Shown: positions 50,981 to 59,948, counted from the first letter of the stretch. The stretch is 64,000 nt of DNA from PFJX01 sp044227325 (GCA_044227325.1 JBGAFI010000001.1:186001-250000), one strand, 5' to 3'. Translations and numbers: made by a program. Notes: generated from the letters alone by a model not told the origin.

Positions 50981-52876
50981 ATGCCCCAGATCAAATTGCC
51001 CGATGGTTCCGTCCGGAGTTTCGATAACCCGGTCACGATCGCCGAAGTCGCCGCCAGCATCGGCGCCGGCCTGGCCCGCGCGGCCCTGGCCGGCAAGGTG
51101 GACGGCCGGTTGGTGGATACCTCCCACCGCATCGACCGGGATGCGGCGCTGGCCATCGTCACCGACAAGGATCCGGAAGGCGTCGACCTGATCCGCCATT
51201 CCACCGCCCATCTGCTGGCCTACGCGGTGAAGGAACTGTTCCCGGATGCCCAAGTGACCATCGGCCCGGTCATCGAGGACGGCTTCTACTACGACTTCTC
51301 CTATAAGCGGCCCTTCACGCCGGAAGACCTGGTGGCCATCGAGAAGCGCATGGCGGAACTGGCCAAGAAGGACATTCCCGTGTCACGGGAAGAGTGGGAC
51401 CGGGATCAGGCGGTCGCCTTCTTCCAGTCCATCGGCGAGCACTACAAGGCCGAACTCATCGCCGCGATTCCCGCCGGGCAGACCATCTCCCTGTACCGGG
51501 AGGGCGATTTCGTCGACCTGTGCCGGGGCCCCCACGTGCCCTCCACCGGCAAGCTCAAGGTGTTCAAGCTGATGAAGCTGGCCGGCGCCTACTGGCGCGG
51601 CGACTCCAAGAACGAGATGCTGCAGCGGATCTACGGCACCGCCTGGGCCAACAAGGACGACCTGGCCGCCTACCTGCATCGCCTGGAAGAAGCGGAGAAG
51701 CGGGACCACCGCCGCCTGGGCAAGCAGCTCAACCTGTTCCACCTGCAGGAGGAATCGCCGGGCATGGTGTTCTGGCATCCCCACGGCTGGGTGCTGTGGC
51801 AGGAGATCGAGCAGTACATGCGCAGGAAATTCGTCGATCACGGCTACCTGGAAGTGAAGACCCCCACCATCATGGATCATTCCCTGTGGGAGAAATCCGG
51901 CCACTGGGACAACTACCGGGAGAACATGTTCGTCACCGCTTCGGAGAACCGGGACTACGCGGTGAAGCCCATGAACTGCCCGGGCCACATCCAGATATTC
52001 AACATGGGCCTGCGTTCCTATCGCGACCTGCCCATGCGTCTCGCGGAGTTCGGTTCCTGCCACCGCAACGAGCCGTCTGGGGCGCTGCACGGGCTGATGC
52101 GGGTGCGCGCCTTCACCCAGGACGATGCCCACATCTTCTGCGCGGAAGGCCAGATTCAGGGCGAGGTGTCGGATTTCATCAAGATGCTCCAGGACGTGTA
52201 TGCCGATTTCGGCTTCAGCGACGTGCTGGTGAAGCTGTCCACCCGGCCGGACAAGCGGGTCGGTTCCGACGAAAGCTGGGACAAGGCGGAAGCCGCGCTC
52301 GCCGCGGCCCTGGACCAGAACGGTCTCAAATATGACCTGCAACCCGGCGAGGGCGCCTTCTACGGCCCCAAGATCGAGTTCACCCTGAAGGACTCCCTCG
52401 GCCGGCTCTGGCAGGTCGGCACCATCCAGCTCGATTTCAACCTGCCGGTGCGCCTGGGCGCCGAGTTCGTGGACGAGGACAACACGCGCAAGCCGCCGGT
52501 CATGCTGCATCGCGCCATCCTGGGTTCCATGGAGCGTTTCATCGGCATCCTCATCGAGCATTTCGCCGGCAATTTCCCGGTCTGGCTCGCGCCGGTGCAG
52601 GCGGTGGTCATGAACATCACCGACGCCCAGGCCGACTATGCGGCGGAAGTCGCGCAAGCCCTTAAAAAACAAGGCTTCCGAGTCGTCCTCGACTTGAGGA
52701 ATGAAAAGATTACCTATAAAATCCGCGAGCACTCGATGCAGCGAGTCCCTTTTCAGGTCATCGTCGGTGACAAGGAACGCCAGGAAAACAAACTGTCGGT
52801 CCGCAAACGTGGCGGCGAGGATCTGGGACAGATGGATTTGCGGGCCTTCGTGGCCAAGCTGCAAGCGGGTGAGTGA
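50981..52876 (+). CDS. thrS: threonyl-tRNA synthetase
   Basis: Charges tRNA-Thr. The 631-residue protein has the N-terminal TGS domain, the editing domain (HSTAHLLAYAVKELFPD and the CRGPHVPSTG region), the class II core (zinc and threonine site around MNCPGHIQIF, motif 2 LAEFGSCHRNEPSG, motif 3 GSMERFIGILIE) and the C-terminal anticodon-binding domain. ATG 50981 with GGAG upstream is chosen. It is first in thrS-infC-rpmI-rplT-pheST. Confidence 0.97.
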   Translation: MPQIKLPDGSVRSFDNPVTIAEVAASIGAGLARAALAGKVDGRLVDTSHRIDRDAALAIVTDKDPEGVDLIRHSTAHLLAYAVKELFPDAQVTIGPVIEDGFYYDFSYKRPFTPEDLVAIEKRMAELAKKDIPVSREEWDRDQAVAFFQSIGEHYKAELIAAIPAGQTISLYREGDFVDLCRGPHVPSTGKLKVFKLMKLAGAYWRGDSKNEMLQRIYGTAWANKDDLAAYLHRLEEAEKRDHRRLGKQLNLFHLQEESPGMVFWHPHGWVLWQEIEQYMRRKFVDHGYLEVKTPTIMDHSLWEKSGHWDNYRENMFVTASENRDYAVKPMNCPGHIQIFNMGLRSYRDLPMRLAEFGSCHRNEPSGALHGLMRVRAFTQDDAHIFCAEGQIQGEVSDFIKMLQDVYADFGFSDVLVKLSTRPDKRVGSDESWDKAEAALAAALDQNGLKYDLQPGEGAFYGPKIEFTLKDSLGRLWQVGTIQLDFNLPVRLGAEFVDEDNTRKPPVMLHRAILGSMERFIGILIEHFAGNFPVWLAPVQAVVMNITDAQADYAAEVAQALKKQGFRVVLDLRNEKITYKIREHSMQRVPFQVIVGDKERQENKLSVRKRGGEDLGQMDLRAFVAKLQAGE

Positions 52877-52883
52877 ACAACCT

Positions 52884-52919
52884 GAGGAGCCGATGCAACT
52901 GATCGGCTCCTCGTTTTTT
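52884..52919 (+). terminator. attenuator-like terminator between thrS and infC
   Basis: GAGGAGCCGAT (52884-52894) pairs perfectly with ATCGGCTCCTC (52902-52912), followed by GTTTTTT. The infC ribosome site (AAGGGG, 52921-52926) begins directly after the T-run. Transcription must read through it to reach infC, or infC is served by an internal promoter. Confidence 0.85.
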
Positions 52920-52932
52920 CAAGGGGCTTGAG

Positions 52933-53454
52933 ATAGCACAGGACAAGGAACCCCGGATCAACGGCGAAATCGATGTCTCGCCGATCCGACTGGTGGGTGT
53001 GGAAAGCGAGCAGCTGGGTATCGTCAGTCTGCGTGAAGCGTTGGCCAAGGCCGAAGAGGCCGAACTGGATCTGGTGGAGATCGCGCCCCAGGCCCAGCCT
53101 CCTGTTTGCCGAATCATGGATTACGGCAAATTCAAGTATCAGGAGAGCAAGAAGCAGCACGAGGCCAAGCTCAAGCAGAAGCAGATCCAGGTCAAGGAAG
53201 TCAAATTCCGGCCGGGAACGGACGAGGCGGACTATCAAGTCAAGCTGCGCAACCTGATGCGGTTTCTCGGCGAAGGCGACAAGGCGAAAGTAACCTTGCG
53301 TTTTCGGGGACGGGAAATGGCCCACCAGGAGTTCGGTCTGGAGTTGCTCAAGCGGGTGGAAGGCGATCTGACCGAACTGGGTGTGGTCGAGCAGTTCCCC
53401 AAGCTGGAAGGGCGCCAGATGATCATGGTGCTGAGCCCCAAGAAGAAGAAGTAA
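52933..53454 (+). CDS. infC: translation initiation factor IF-3
   Basis: Keeps ribosomal subunits apart and checks start codons. The 173-residue product begins with the conserved IAQDKEPRINGEI, encoded from ATA at 52933. No ATG, GTG or TTG is in frame upstream, and AAGGGG is six bases before. A non-standard start is expected because infC uses AUU in E. coli for autoregulation by IF-3; here it appears to be AUA. Hallmarks IAPQAQPPVCRIMDYGKFKY and KFRPGTDEADY confirm identity. The in-frame GTG at 52993 would delete 20 conserved residues. Confidence 0.93.
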   Translation: MAQDKEPRINGEIDVSPIRLVGVESEQLGIVSLREALAKAEEAELDLVEIAPQAQPPVCRIMDYGKFKYQESKKQHEAKLKQKQIQVKEVKFRPGTDEADYQVKLRNLMRFLGEGDKAKVTLRFRGREMAHQEFGLELLKRVEGDLTELGVVEQFPKLEGRQMIMVLSPKKKK

Positions 53455-53466
53455 GGTTTTCGTATC

Positions 53467-53557
53467 ACGAGGCGGGCGCGGGCCTCGTAAATCAAACGCG
53501 CCGACAAGTGCCGCATGGCTGGTCAAGCGTTCCCGGCGGGAACCGCCAGGCGGCATC
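53467..53557 (+). promoter_or_regulatory. candidate L20 autoregulatory leader of rpmI-rplT
   Basis: In the 120-base gap ACGAGGC (53467-53473) pairs with GCCTCGT (53482-53488). Further on TGCCGC-A-TGGC (53509-53519) can pair with GCCA-G-GCGGCA (53545-53555), enclosing a TTCCC/GGGAA hairpin (53530-53542). In E. coli L20 represses rpmI-rplT through a structured leader; this could be the equivalent, but no binding-site match was tested. Confidence 0.4.
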
Positions 53558-53574
53558 GAAAAACTGGAGCCAAC

Positions 53575-53772
53575 ATGCCCAAGATGAAGACCAAGAGCGG
53601 AGCCGCCAAGCGCTTCCGCGTGCGAGGCAGCGGCAGCATCAAGCGGTCCTCCGCCTACATGCGCCACATCCTCACCAAGAAGACCACCAAGCGCAAGCGC
53701 CACCTGCGCGGTATGTCCGACGTGAATCCTTCCGACATCGGTCACGTGCGTGACATGATGCCCTACGCCTAA
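53575..53772 (+). CDS. rpmI: 50S ribosomal protein L35
   Basis: A 65-residue basic protein starting MPKMKTKSGAAKRFRVRGSG, the invariant L35 N-terminus. GGAG lies just upstream. It is followed by rplT after 15 bases, the universal pairing. Confidence 0.97.
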   Translation: MPKMKTKSGAAKRFRVRGSGSIKRSSAYMRHILTKKTTKRKRHLRGMSDVNPSDIGHVRDMMPYA

Positions 53773-53787
53773 GAAAGGAGACCGCAC

Positions 53788-54153
53788 ATGCCTCGCGTCA
53801 AACGTGGCGTAACCGCCCACGCCAGCCACAAGAAGGTCATGGAAGCCGCCAAGGGCTTCCGCGGCCGCCGCAAGAACGTATTCCGGGTCGCCAACGAAGC
53901 GGTCATGAAGGCCGGCCAGTATGCCTACCGCGACCGTCGGCAGCGCAAGCGCCAGTTCCGCCAGCTCTGGATCGCCCGGATCAACGCCGCCGTGCGCGCG
54001 CTGGAACTGGATATGACCTACAGCGTGTTCATGAACGGCCTGAAGAAAGCCAATATCGAGATCGACCGCAAGGTGCTGTCCGACATGGCCATCTTCGACC
54101 AGCCCGCGTTCGCCAAGATCGCCGAGCAGGCCAAGGCCAGCCTGGGGGCGTAA
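53788..54153 (+). CDS. rplT: 50S ribosomal protein L20
   Basis: A 121-residue basic protein beginning MPRVKRGVTAHASHKK with the core RKNVFRVANEAVMKAGQYAYRDRRQRKRQF. It is essential for early 50S assembly and, in E. coli, autoregulates the operon. AAAGGAG is close upstream of the start. Confidence 0.97.
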   Translation: MPRVKRGVTAHASHKKVMEAAKGFRGRRKNVFRVANEAVMKAGQYAYRDRRQRKRQFRQLWIARINAAVRALELDMTYSVFMNGLKKANIEIDRKVLSDMAIFDQPAFAKIAEQAKASLGA

Positions 54154-54172
54154 GCCGCCAAGCGCCGGACCG

Positions 54173-54200
54173 AGGGAGGCCTGCGAGGGCCTCCCTTTTT
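54173..54200 (+). terminator. terminator/attenuator between rplT and pheS
   Basis: GGGAGGCC (54174-54181) pairs with GGCCTCCC (54188-54195), followed by five T. It either ends the ribosomal-protein transcript or gates read-through to pheST. No Phe-rich leader peptide fits in front of it. Confidence 0.82.
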
Positions 54201-54232
54201 CATTTCAGCTTTTTCGATCAACGGATTCGCGC

Positions 54233-55249
54233 ATGAATCTCGATGAAATTCTCAAGGACGCCGAGCGGGAGTTCGCCGCCGCCGGCAGTCTGCCCGTCCT
54301 GGATCAGGTCAAGGCCCGCTATATCGGCAAGAGCGGCGCCATCACCGAGCAGATGAAGGGACTGGGCGCCCTGGCGCCGGAAGAACGCAAGGCCGCCGGC
54401 GCCCGCATCAACCAGGTCAAGGACCAGGTCGAGGCGCTCTTGCGCGCGCGGCGCGAGGCCATCCAGGCCGCCGATCTGGAAAAGCAGCTGGCCGCCGAAT
54501 CCCTGGACGTGACGCTGCCCGGGCGCGGCGAAGGCGTCGGCGCCCTGCATCCGGTGACCCGCACCCTGGCGCGCATCGAGCAACTGTTCGCCTCCATCGG
54601 CTTCGCCGTCGCGGACGGTCCGGAGATCGAAGCCGATTTCTACAATTTCACGGCCCTGAACATCCCGGAGAACCATCCGGCCCGGGCCATGCACGACACC
54701 TTCTACCTGGAAGGCGGCAACCTGTTGCGCACCCATACCTCGCCGGTGCAGGTGCGCTATATGCAGAACCGGCAGCCGCCCATCCGCATCATCGCGCCGG
54801 GGCGGGTGTACCGCTGCGATTCCGACGTGACCCACACCCCCATGTTCCATCAGGTGGAAGGCCTGTGGGTGGATGAATCCGTCTCCTTCGCCGACCTGAA
54901 GGGCGTGCTGGCGGATTTCATGGGCCGCTTCTTCGAGCGGGACAACCTGCCGGTGCGCTTCCGTCCCTCCTTCTTCCCGTTCACCGAGCCCTCCGCCGAG
55001 ATGGACATCGGCTGCGTGATCTGCGAGGGCGCCGGTTGCCGCGTGTGTTCCCACACCGGCTGGCTGGAGGTGCTGGGCTGCGGCATGGTGCATCCCAACG
55101 TGTTCGGTCACGTCGGCATCGACGCGGAGCGCTACCAGGGCTTCGCCTTCGGCCTCGGCGTCGAGCGTCTGGCCATGCTGCGCTACGGCGTCGACGACCT
55201 GCGGCTGTTCTTTGAGAACGATCTGCGCTTTCTCAAACAATTCGCCTGA
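54233..55249 (+). CDS. pheS: phenylalanyl-tRNA synthetase alpha subunit
   Basis: Catalytic subunit of the alpha2-beta2 enzyme. The 338-residue protein has an N-terminal coiled coil (about 1-85) and a class II core with HPVTRTLARIEQLFASIGF, LLRTHTSPVQVRYM (motif 2 region), FRPSFFPFTEPSAEMD and GFAFGLGVERLAMLRYG (motif 3). pheT starts 11 bases after its stop. Confidence 0.97.
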   Translation: MNLDEILKDAEREFAAAGSLPVLDQVKARYIGKSGAITEQMKGLGALAPEERKAAGARINQVKDQVEALLRARREAIQAADLEKQLAAESLDVTLPGRGEGVGALHPVTRTLARIEQLFASIGFAVADGPEIEADFYNFTALNIPENHPARAMHDTFYLEGGNLLRTHTSPVQVRYMQNRQPPIRIIAPGRVYRCDSDVTHTPMFHQVEGLWVDESVSFADLKGVLADFMGRFFERDNLPVRFRPSFFPFTEPSAEMDIGCVICEGAGCRVCSHTGWLEVLGCGMVHPNVFGHVGIDAERYQGFAFGLGVERLAMLRYGVDDLRLFFENDLRFLKQFA

Positions 55250-55260
55250 GGATACCGACC

Positions 55261-57615
55261 ATGCAATTCTCCGAAGCCTGGCTGAAAAGCCTCGTCAATC
55301 CCGGCCTGGCCAGCGACCGGCTCGGCCATCTGCTCACCATGGCCGGCCTGGAAGTGGAAGCCCTGGAACCCGTCGCGCCCGCCTTCACCCGCGTGGTCGT
55401 CGCGGAGATCCTCAGCGCCGAGAAGCATCCCAACGCAGATCGGCTCCAGGTTTGCCAGGTCCGCGTCGGCGCGGGCGATCCGCTCACCATCGTGTGCGGC
55501 GCGCCCAACGCCCGCGCCGGCCTGAAGACCGCCTGCGCCCAGGTAGGCGCGAAGTTGCCCGAATTCGAGATCAAGCAGGCCAAGGTGCGCGGCGTGGAGT
55601 CCTTCGGCATGCTGTGCTCCGCGAAGGAGCTGGGCCTGTCCGCGGACGCGGCGGGCATCATGGAACTGCCCGCCGACGCGCAAGTGGGCGCTGATCTGCG
55701 CGATCACCTCGCCCTCGACGATCATCTCATCACGCTGAAGCTCACGCCCAACCGGGGCGATTGCCTGTCCTTGCTGGGCATCGCCCGGGAAGTGGCCGCG
55801 CTGACCGACTCGCCACTGACGCCGGTGGACTGCGCGCCGGTGGAAGCGGCCCTCGCCGACACCCACGCGGTGGGGATCGATCATCCCGCCGGCTGCCCGA
55901 GCTATTGCGGCCGCGTCATCCGCGGCATCGATCCGCGCGCCGCGACGCCGGCATGGATGGTGCGTCGCCTGGAGCGCTCCGGCCTGCGCGCGATCCATCC
56001 GGTGGTGGACGTGACCAACTATGTCCTGCTGGAACTGGGCCAGCCCATGCACAGCTTCGATCTGGCCCGCCTGCAAGGGCCGGTCCGCGCCCGCTTGGCC
56101 GACAAAGGCGAGCAGCTGGAACTGCTCAACGGCCAGACCATTGAATTGCATGGCGACGCCCTGGTCATCGCCGACGACAGCGGCCCGTTGGCCCTGGCGG
56201 GCATCATGGGCGGGGCGGCAAGCGCGGTGGGCGAGGCGACAACGGACATCTTCCTCGAAGCGGCCCATTTCTCCCCCGATGCCATCGCCGGCCGCGCGCG
56301 CCGCCACGGGCTTTCCACCGACTCCTCCCACCGCTTCGAGCGGGGGGTCGATCCGCGGCTGCCGCAAGTGGCTATGGAGCGGGCGACCAGTCTGATACTG
56401 GACATCTGCGGCGGCCGATGCGGCCCGGTGGTGGTGGCGGGACCCGGCGTGGCGGCCCGCGCGCCGGTGACTTTCCGGCCCGCGCGCGCGCGCCGCATCC
56501 TCGGTTTCGACCTGGGCGACCAGGCCATGCTTGCGATCCTGACGCGCCTGGGCATGGGCGTGAGCGTGGCGGGGGAGGGCGTGGAAGTCCTGGCGCCCAG
56601 CCATCGTTTCGACATCACCCGGGAAGTGGACCTGATCGAGGAAGTCGCCCGGGTGCACGGCTACGACGCGATTCCTTCCGTCGCCCTGCGCGGCGAGCAC
56701 GCCATGCTGCCCAGCGGCGAAGGAACACGCTCGATCCTCGACCTGAAAAAGCTATTGGTGGCCAGGGGTTACCAGGAAAACATCACCTATAGCTTTACCT
56801 CTGAAGAGGTGGATCGGGATTTCCGCTCCGAGGGGGAAATCCTGCCCTTGCTGAACCCCATCGCCAGCCAGATGGGCGTCATGCGCGGCAGCCTGTTGGG
56901 CGGGCTGGTGCAGTCCTTGCGCCACAACCTGAACCATGGCCAGGACCGTCTGCGCGTGTTCGAGGCGGGACGGGCCTTTCTCTCGGCGGATGCTCAGGAT
57001 CAGCCCTTGCGCATCGCGGCGCTGGCTTATGGCGCCAACCACCCGGAACAGTGGGGCGAGGCCGGCCGGGGCGTGGATTTCTACGATCTGCGCGCGGATC
57101 TTGACGCCTTGTTGCACCCGGCTTGCGCCGAGTACCGCGCGGCCGCCCATCCCTCGCTGCATCCGGGCCAATGCGCCCAGGTGTGGGTGGCGGGCGCGGC
57201 GATCGGCTGGATCGGCAGCCTGCATCCGAGGTTGACGCAGAAATATGCGCTGGCCAAGGCGCCGGTGCTGTTCGAGATTAACCTGGCCCCTCTGGTCGAA
57301 CGCGCTGCGCCCAGATACCGGGGAATGCCCCGTTTCCCCGCGGTACGCCGCGATATCGCCCTGGTGGTGGATGCGGCGCTGCCCCTGGCCGAAATTCTGG
57401 GCGCCGCGATGGAAGCGAAACCCGCGCTCGTGGCTGACATCGCCTGTTTCGATGTCTACCAGGGGCAAGGCGTTGAACATGGCAAAAAAAGCCTTGCTTT
57501 CAAAGTGTTGTTACAACATACTGAGAAAACGCTTACAGATTCCGAGATTGATTTAGCGGTGGCGGAAGTGGTGGCTTCACTGTCCAAACGCTTCAACGCC
57601 ACGCTACGTGGTTAA
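55261..57615 (+). CDS. pheT: phenylalanyl-tRNA synthetase beta subunit
   Basis: A 784-residue protein with the N-terminal tRNA-binding EMAP-like domain (about 39-150), the B3/B4 editing domain, B5, the class II-like core and the C-terminal ferredoxin-fold anticodon-binding domain (PRFPAVRRDIALVVDAALP onward). The GMLCSAKELGL and KLTPNRGDCLS segments are typical. The length matches the bacterial family. Confidence 0.97.
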   Translation: MQFSEAWLKSLVNPGLASDRLGHLLTMAGLEVEALEPVAPAFTRVVVAEILSAEKHPNADRLQVCQVRVGAGDPLTIVCGAPNARAGLKTACAQVGAKLPEFEIKQAKVRGVESFGMLCSAKELGLSADAAGIMELPADAQVGADLRDHLALDDHLITLKLTPNRGDCLSLLGIAREVAALTDSPLTPVDCAPVEAALADTHAVGIDHPAGCPSYCGRVIRGIDPRAATPAWMVRRLERSGLRAIHPVVDVTNYVLLELGQPMHSFDLARLQGPVRARLADKGEQLELLNGQTIELHGDALVIADDSGPLALAGIMGGAASAVGEATTDIFLEAAHFSPDAIAGRARRHGLSTDSSHRFERGVDPRLPQVAMERATSLILDICGGRCGPVVVAGPGVAARAPVTFRPARARRILGFDLGDQAMLAILTRLGMGVSVAGEGVEVLAPSHRFDITREVDLIEEVARVHGYDAIPSVALRGEHAMLPSGEGTRSILDLKKLLVARGYQENITYSFTSEEVDRDFRSEGEILPLLNPIASQMGVMRGSLLGGLVQSLRHNLNHGQDRLRVFEAGRAFLSADAQDQPLRIAALAYGANHPEQWGEAGRGVDFYDLRADLDALLHPACAEYRAAAHPSLHPGQCAQVWVAGAAIGWIGSLHPRLTQKYALAKAPVLFEINLAPLVERAAPRYRGMPRFPAVRRDIALVVDAALPLAEILGAAMEAKPALVADIACFDVYQGQGVEHGKKSLAFKVLLQHTEKTLTDSEIDLAVAEVVASLSKRFNATLRG

Positions 57616-57630
57616 GGGAGTACGACCCGC

Positions 57631-57939
57631 ATGACCCTGACTAAGGCAGAACTGGCGAACCTGTTGTTTGAAAAGGTTGGTCTCAATAAAAGAGAAGCCA
57701 AGGACATGGTGGAGACCTTCTTCGAGGAAGTCCGCACCGCCCTGGAGAACGGAGACAGCGTCAAGCTTTCCGGTTTCGGTAACTTCCAGTTGCGCGAGAA
57801 ACCCCAGCGGCCCGGCCGCAATCCCAAGACCGGCGAGGAAATGCCGATCACGGCGCGGCGCGTGGTGACGTTCCACGCCAGCCAGAAACTCAAGGCCATG
57901 GTGGAAGAGGCCCATGTCGGAACAACTGCCGAACTCTGA
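57631..57939 (+). CDS. ihfA: integration host factor alpha subunit
   Basis: A 102-residue HU-family DNA-bending protein, MTLTKAELANLLFEKVGLN at the N-terminus and the beta-arm RNPKTGEEMPITARRVVTF with the intercalating Pro. It pairs with IhfB and assists sigma-54 promoters such as those at 19424 and 38620. The pheT-ihfA-merR order is conserved. It overlaps the MerR gene by 26 bases. Confidence 0.96.
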   Translation: MTLTKAELANLLFEKVGLNKREAKDMVETFFEEVRTALENGDSVKLSGFGNFQLREKPQRPGRNPKTGEEMPITARRVVTFHASQKLKAMVEEAHVGTTAEL

Positions 57940-58288
57940 GCTTCCGCCGATCCCGCCAAAGCGCTACTTCACCATCGGCGAGGTCAGCGAACTGTGCGGG
58001 GTGAAGCCCCACGTGTTGCGCTATTGGGAGCAGGAATTCAGCCAGTTGAAACCGGTAAAGCGGCGTGGCAATCGGCGCTACTACCAGCATCACGAGGTGA
58101 TGCTGATCCGCCGCATCCGCGAGCTGCTGTACGAACAGGGGTTCACCATCAGCGGGGCGCGCAATCGCCTGTTGTCCGAGGGCGAGACCGCAACCCCGGA
58201 AGAGGTCGAAGACACCCAGGCCGAACATGCCGATCTGGCCGCCATCAAGCGGGAACTGGCCGACATCATCGCGTTTCTCAAGGATTGA
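57914..58288 (+). CDS. MerR-family regulator
   Basis: A 124-residue regulator with the MerR winged helix (YFTIGEVSELCGVKPHVLRYWEQEF, residues about 18-42) and RRGNRRYYQHHEVMLI wing, and a helical C-terminus ending LKD without metal-binding cysteines. This is the gene of unknown target that lies after ihfA in many Proteobacteria. Its start lies inside ihfA. Confidence 0.92.
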   Translation: MSEQLPNSELPPIPPKRYFTIGEVSELCGVKPHVLRYWEQEFSQLKPVKRRGNRRYYQHHEVMLIRRIRELLYEQGFTISGARNRLLSEGETATPEEVEDTQAEHADLAAIKRELADIIAFLKD

Positions 58289-58406
58289 GTCGGCTGTTTC
58301 CCGGATTGTCGGTGGAATCCGATATCGCTGTCCGGACCTGAACCCCTGCCCAGCCTGGGCTGCTTGGCTAAATGGCATAAATCCTGCTGTTTTTTACATT
58401 CCAGTG

Positions 58407-58435
58407 TTTACCGAACCCCCCCGACCCCATATAAT
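58407..58435 (+). promoter_or_regulatory. sigma-70 promoter of tRNA-Pro
   Basis: A consensus TATAAT (58430-58435) lies 17 bases after TTTACC (58407-58412). The mature tRNA starts 11 bases past the -10, so the 5' leader is very short. The discriminator GCGCGGCG is GC-rich. Confidence 0.72.
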
Positions 58436-58445
58436 GCGCGGCGTT

Positions 58446-58522
58446 CGGGGCGTAGCGCAGCCTGGTAGCGCACCTGCATGGGGTGCAGGGGGTCGGAAGT
58501 TCGAATCTTCTCGCCCCGACCA
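58446..58522 (+). tRNA. tRNA-Pro (anticodon GGG)
   Basis: The acceptor stem CGGGGCG (58446-58452) pairs with CGCCCCG (58512-58518). The anticodon stem CCTGC (58473-58477) pairs with GCAGG (58485-58489) around ATGGGGT, with GGG at 58480-58482. TTCGAAT T-loop; CCA is encoded at 58520-58522. surE begins 26 bases downstream without a terminator between, so read-through is possible. Confidence 0.97.
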
Positions 58523-58548
58523 ATTTTCCTTTCCCACTTCCGCGGCGA

Positions 58549-59295
58549 ATGCAGATTCTGCTCAGCAACGATGACGGCTACTTTGCACCAGGACTAGCCG
58601 TCCTCGCCGCCACACTCACCCAGCATGGCCATGTTGTCACCGTCGTCGCGCCGGAGCGCGACCGCAGCGGCGCCAGCAATTCCCTGACACTGGATCGCCC
58701 GCTCATGGTGCGCAAGACGCCCGGCGGCTTCCATTACGTCAACGGAACTCCGACCGATTGCGTCCATCTGGCCGTCACCGGCCTGTTGCCCAGCCTGCCC
58801 GACATGGTCATTTCCGGCATCAATCACGGCGCCAACATGGGTGACGACACGGTCTATTCCGGCACGGTGGCGGCGGCGACCGAGGGTTTCCTGCTGGGCA
58901 TTCCTTCCGTCGCGGTGTCCCTGGCCAATATTCAGGAGGAGCATTTCCAGACGGCCGCGGATTTCGTCGCGACCCTGGCGGCGCGCTTCGCCGCGCAACC
59001 TTTTCCCGAACATGTCCTGCTCAATGTGAACGTGCCGGATCTGCCCGCCGACCAGATCCAGGGCGTCGAGGTCACCCGTCTGGGCCGGCGCCACAAGGCG
59101 CAGGACACGGTGAAGACCGTGAATCCGCGCAACCAGACCATGTATTGGGTTGGCGCCGCCGGCGCTGCCCAGGATGCCGGCCCCGGCACCGATTTCCATG
59201 CCATCGCCCACGGCCGTATTTCCCTGACGCCCCTGCAACTGGATCTGACCCGCTATGTGCAGATGGGCCTGGTCGAGGACTGGCTGAACCGATGA
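58549..59295 (+). CDS. surE: 5'/3'-nucleotidase SurE
   Basis: A metal-dependent phosphatase of 248 residues acting on nucleoside monophosphates and short polyphosphate. The metal site is in LLSNDDGYFAPG (D8, D9), with the Ser of APERDRSGASNS and the Asn of GINHGANMGDDTVYSGTV. It is first in surE-pcm-nlpD-rpoS, the typical stress-response order. It overlaps pcm by four bases. Confidence 0.96.
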   Translation: MQILLSNDDGYFAPGLAVLAATLTQHGHVVTVVAPERDRSGASNSLTLDRPLMVRKTPGGFHYVNGTPTDCVHLAVTGLLPSLPDMVISGINHGANMGDDTVYSGTVAAATEGFLLGIPSVAVSLANIQEEHFQTAADFVATLAARFAAQPFPEHVLLNVNVPDLPADQIQGVEVTRLGRRHKAQDTVKTVNPRNQTMYWVGAAGAAQDAGPGTDFHAIAHGRISLTPLQLDLTRYVQMGLVEDWLNR

Positions 59296-59948
59296 GCGTT
59301 ACCGGCATCGGCATGACCTCCCAGCGGGCGCGCACGCGCATGCTGGAAAACCTGAAGGCCCAGGGCATCGCCGATCCCATGGTGCTGGCCGCCATGAACA
59401 CGATTCCGCGCCATCCCTTCCTGGAAGAAAGCATCCAGCAGCGCGCCTACGACGACACGCCGCTGCCCATCGGCCAGGGCCAGACGATTTCCAGTCCCTA
59501 TACCGTCGCGCGCAGTTGCGAACTGGCCTGCCAGGGCCACATGCTGGAACGGGTGCTGGAGATCGGCGGCGGTTGCGGCTACCAGGCCGCCGTGCTGTCC
59601 AAACTGGCGAAGGAGGTGTTGAGCCTGGAGCGCATCGCCAAGCTGATCGGCCGCGCCCGCAAGACCCTGCGCGAACTGCGCATCAACAACGTGGTGATGA
59701 AGAACGTGGACGGCAGCTTCGGCTTCAAGGCCGCCGCGCCCTACGACGCCATCATTGTCGCGGCGGCCATGCCTTATATCCCGGAAGAACTGAAGCTCCA
59801 GCTCAAACCGGGCGGGCGCCTGGTGGCGCCGGTGGGCGCGGGGGAGACCCAGCACCTGATCATGGTGGAAGCGGGCCCCGAAGGCGGCTTCACGGAACGG
59901 GAGCTGGAGCCGGTGAAGTTCGTGCCCCTGCTCTCCGGAGTCAGTTGA
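59292..59948 (+). CDS. pcm: protein-L-isoaspartate O-methyltransferase
   Basis: Repairs isoaspartyl residues in aged proteins. The 218-residue protein has the substrate motif DTPLPIGQGQTISSPYTVA, SAM site VLEIGGGCGYQAAVLSKLA and VGAGETQHLIMV. It overlaps surE and, by four bases at the other end, the TTG of nlpD. Confidence 0.95.
   Translation: MSVTGIGMTSQRARTRMLENLKAQGIADPMVLAAMNTIPRHPFLEESIQQRAYDDTPLPIGQGQTISSPYTVARSCELACQGHMLERVLEIGGGCGYQAAVLSKLAKEVLSLERIAKLIGRARKTLRELRINNVVMKNVDGSFGFKAAAPYDAIIVAAAMPYIPEELKLQLKPGGRLVAPVGAGETQHLIMVEAGPEGGFTERELEPVKFVPLLSGVS

Noticed and set aside
52993..53454. GTG at 52993 as the infC start
   Set aside because: It would remove the conserved IAQDKEPRINGEI segment and has no ribosome site at proper spacing.
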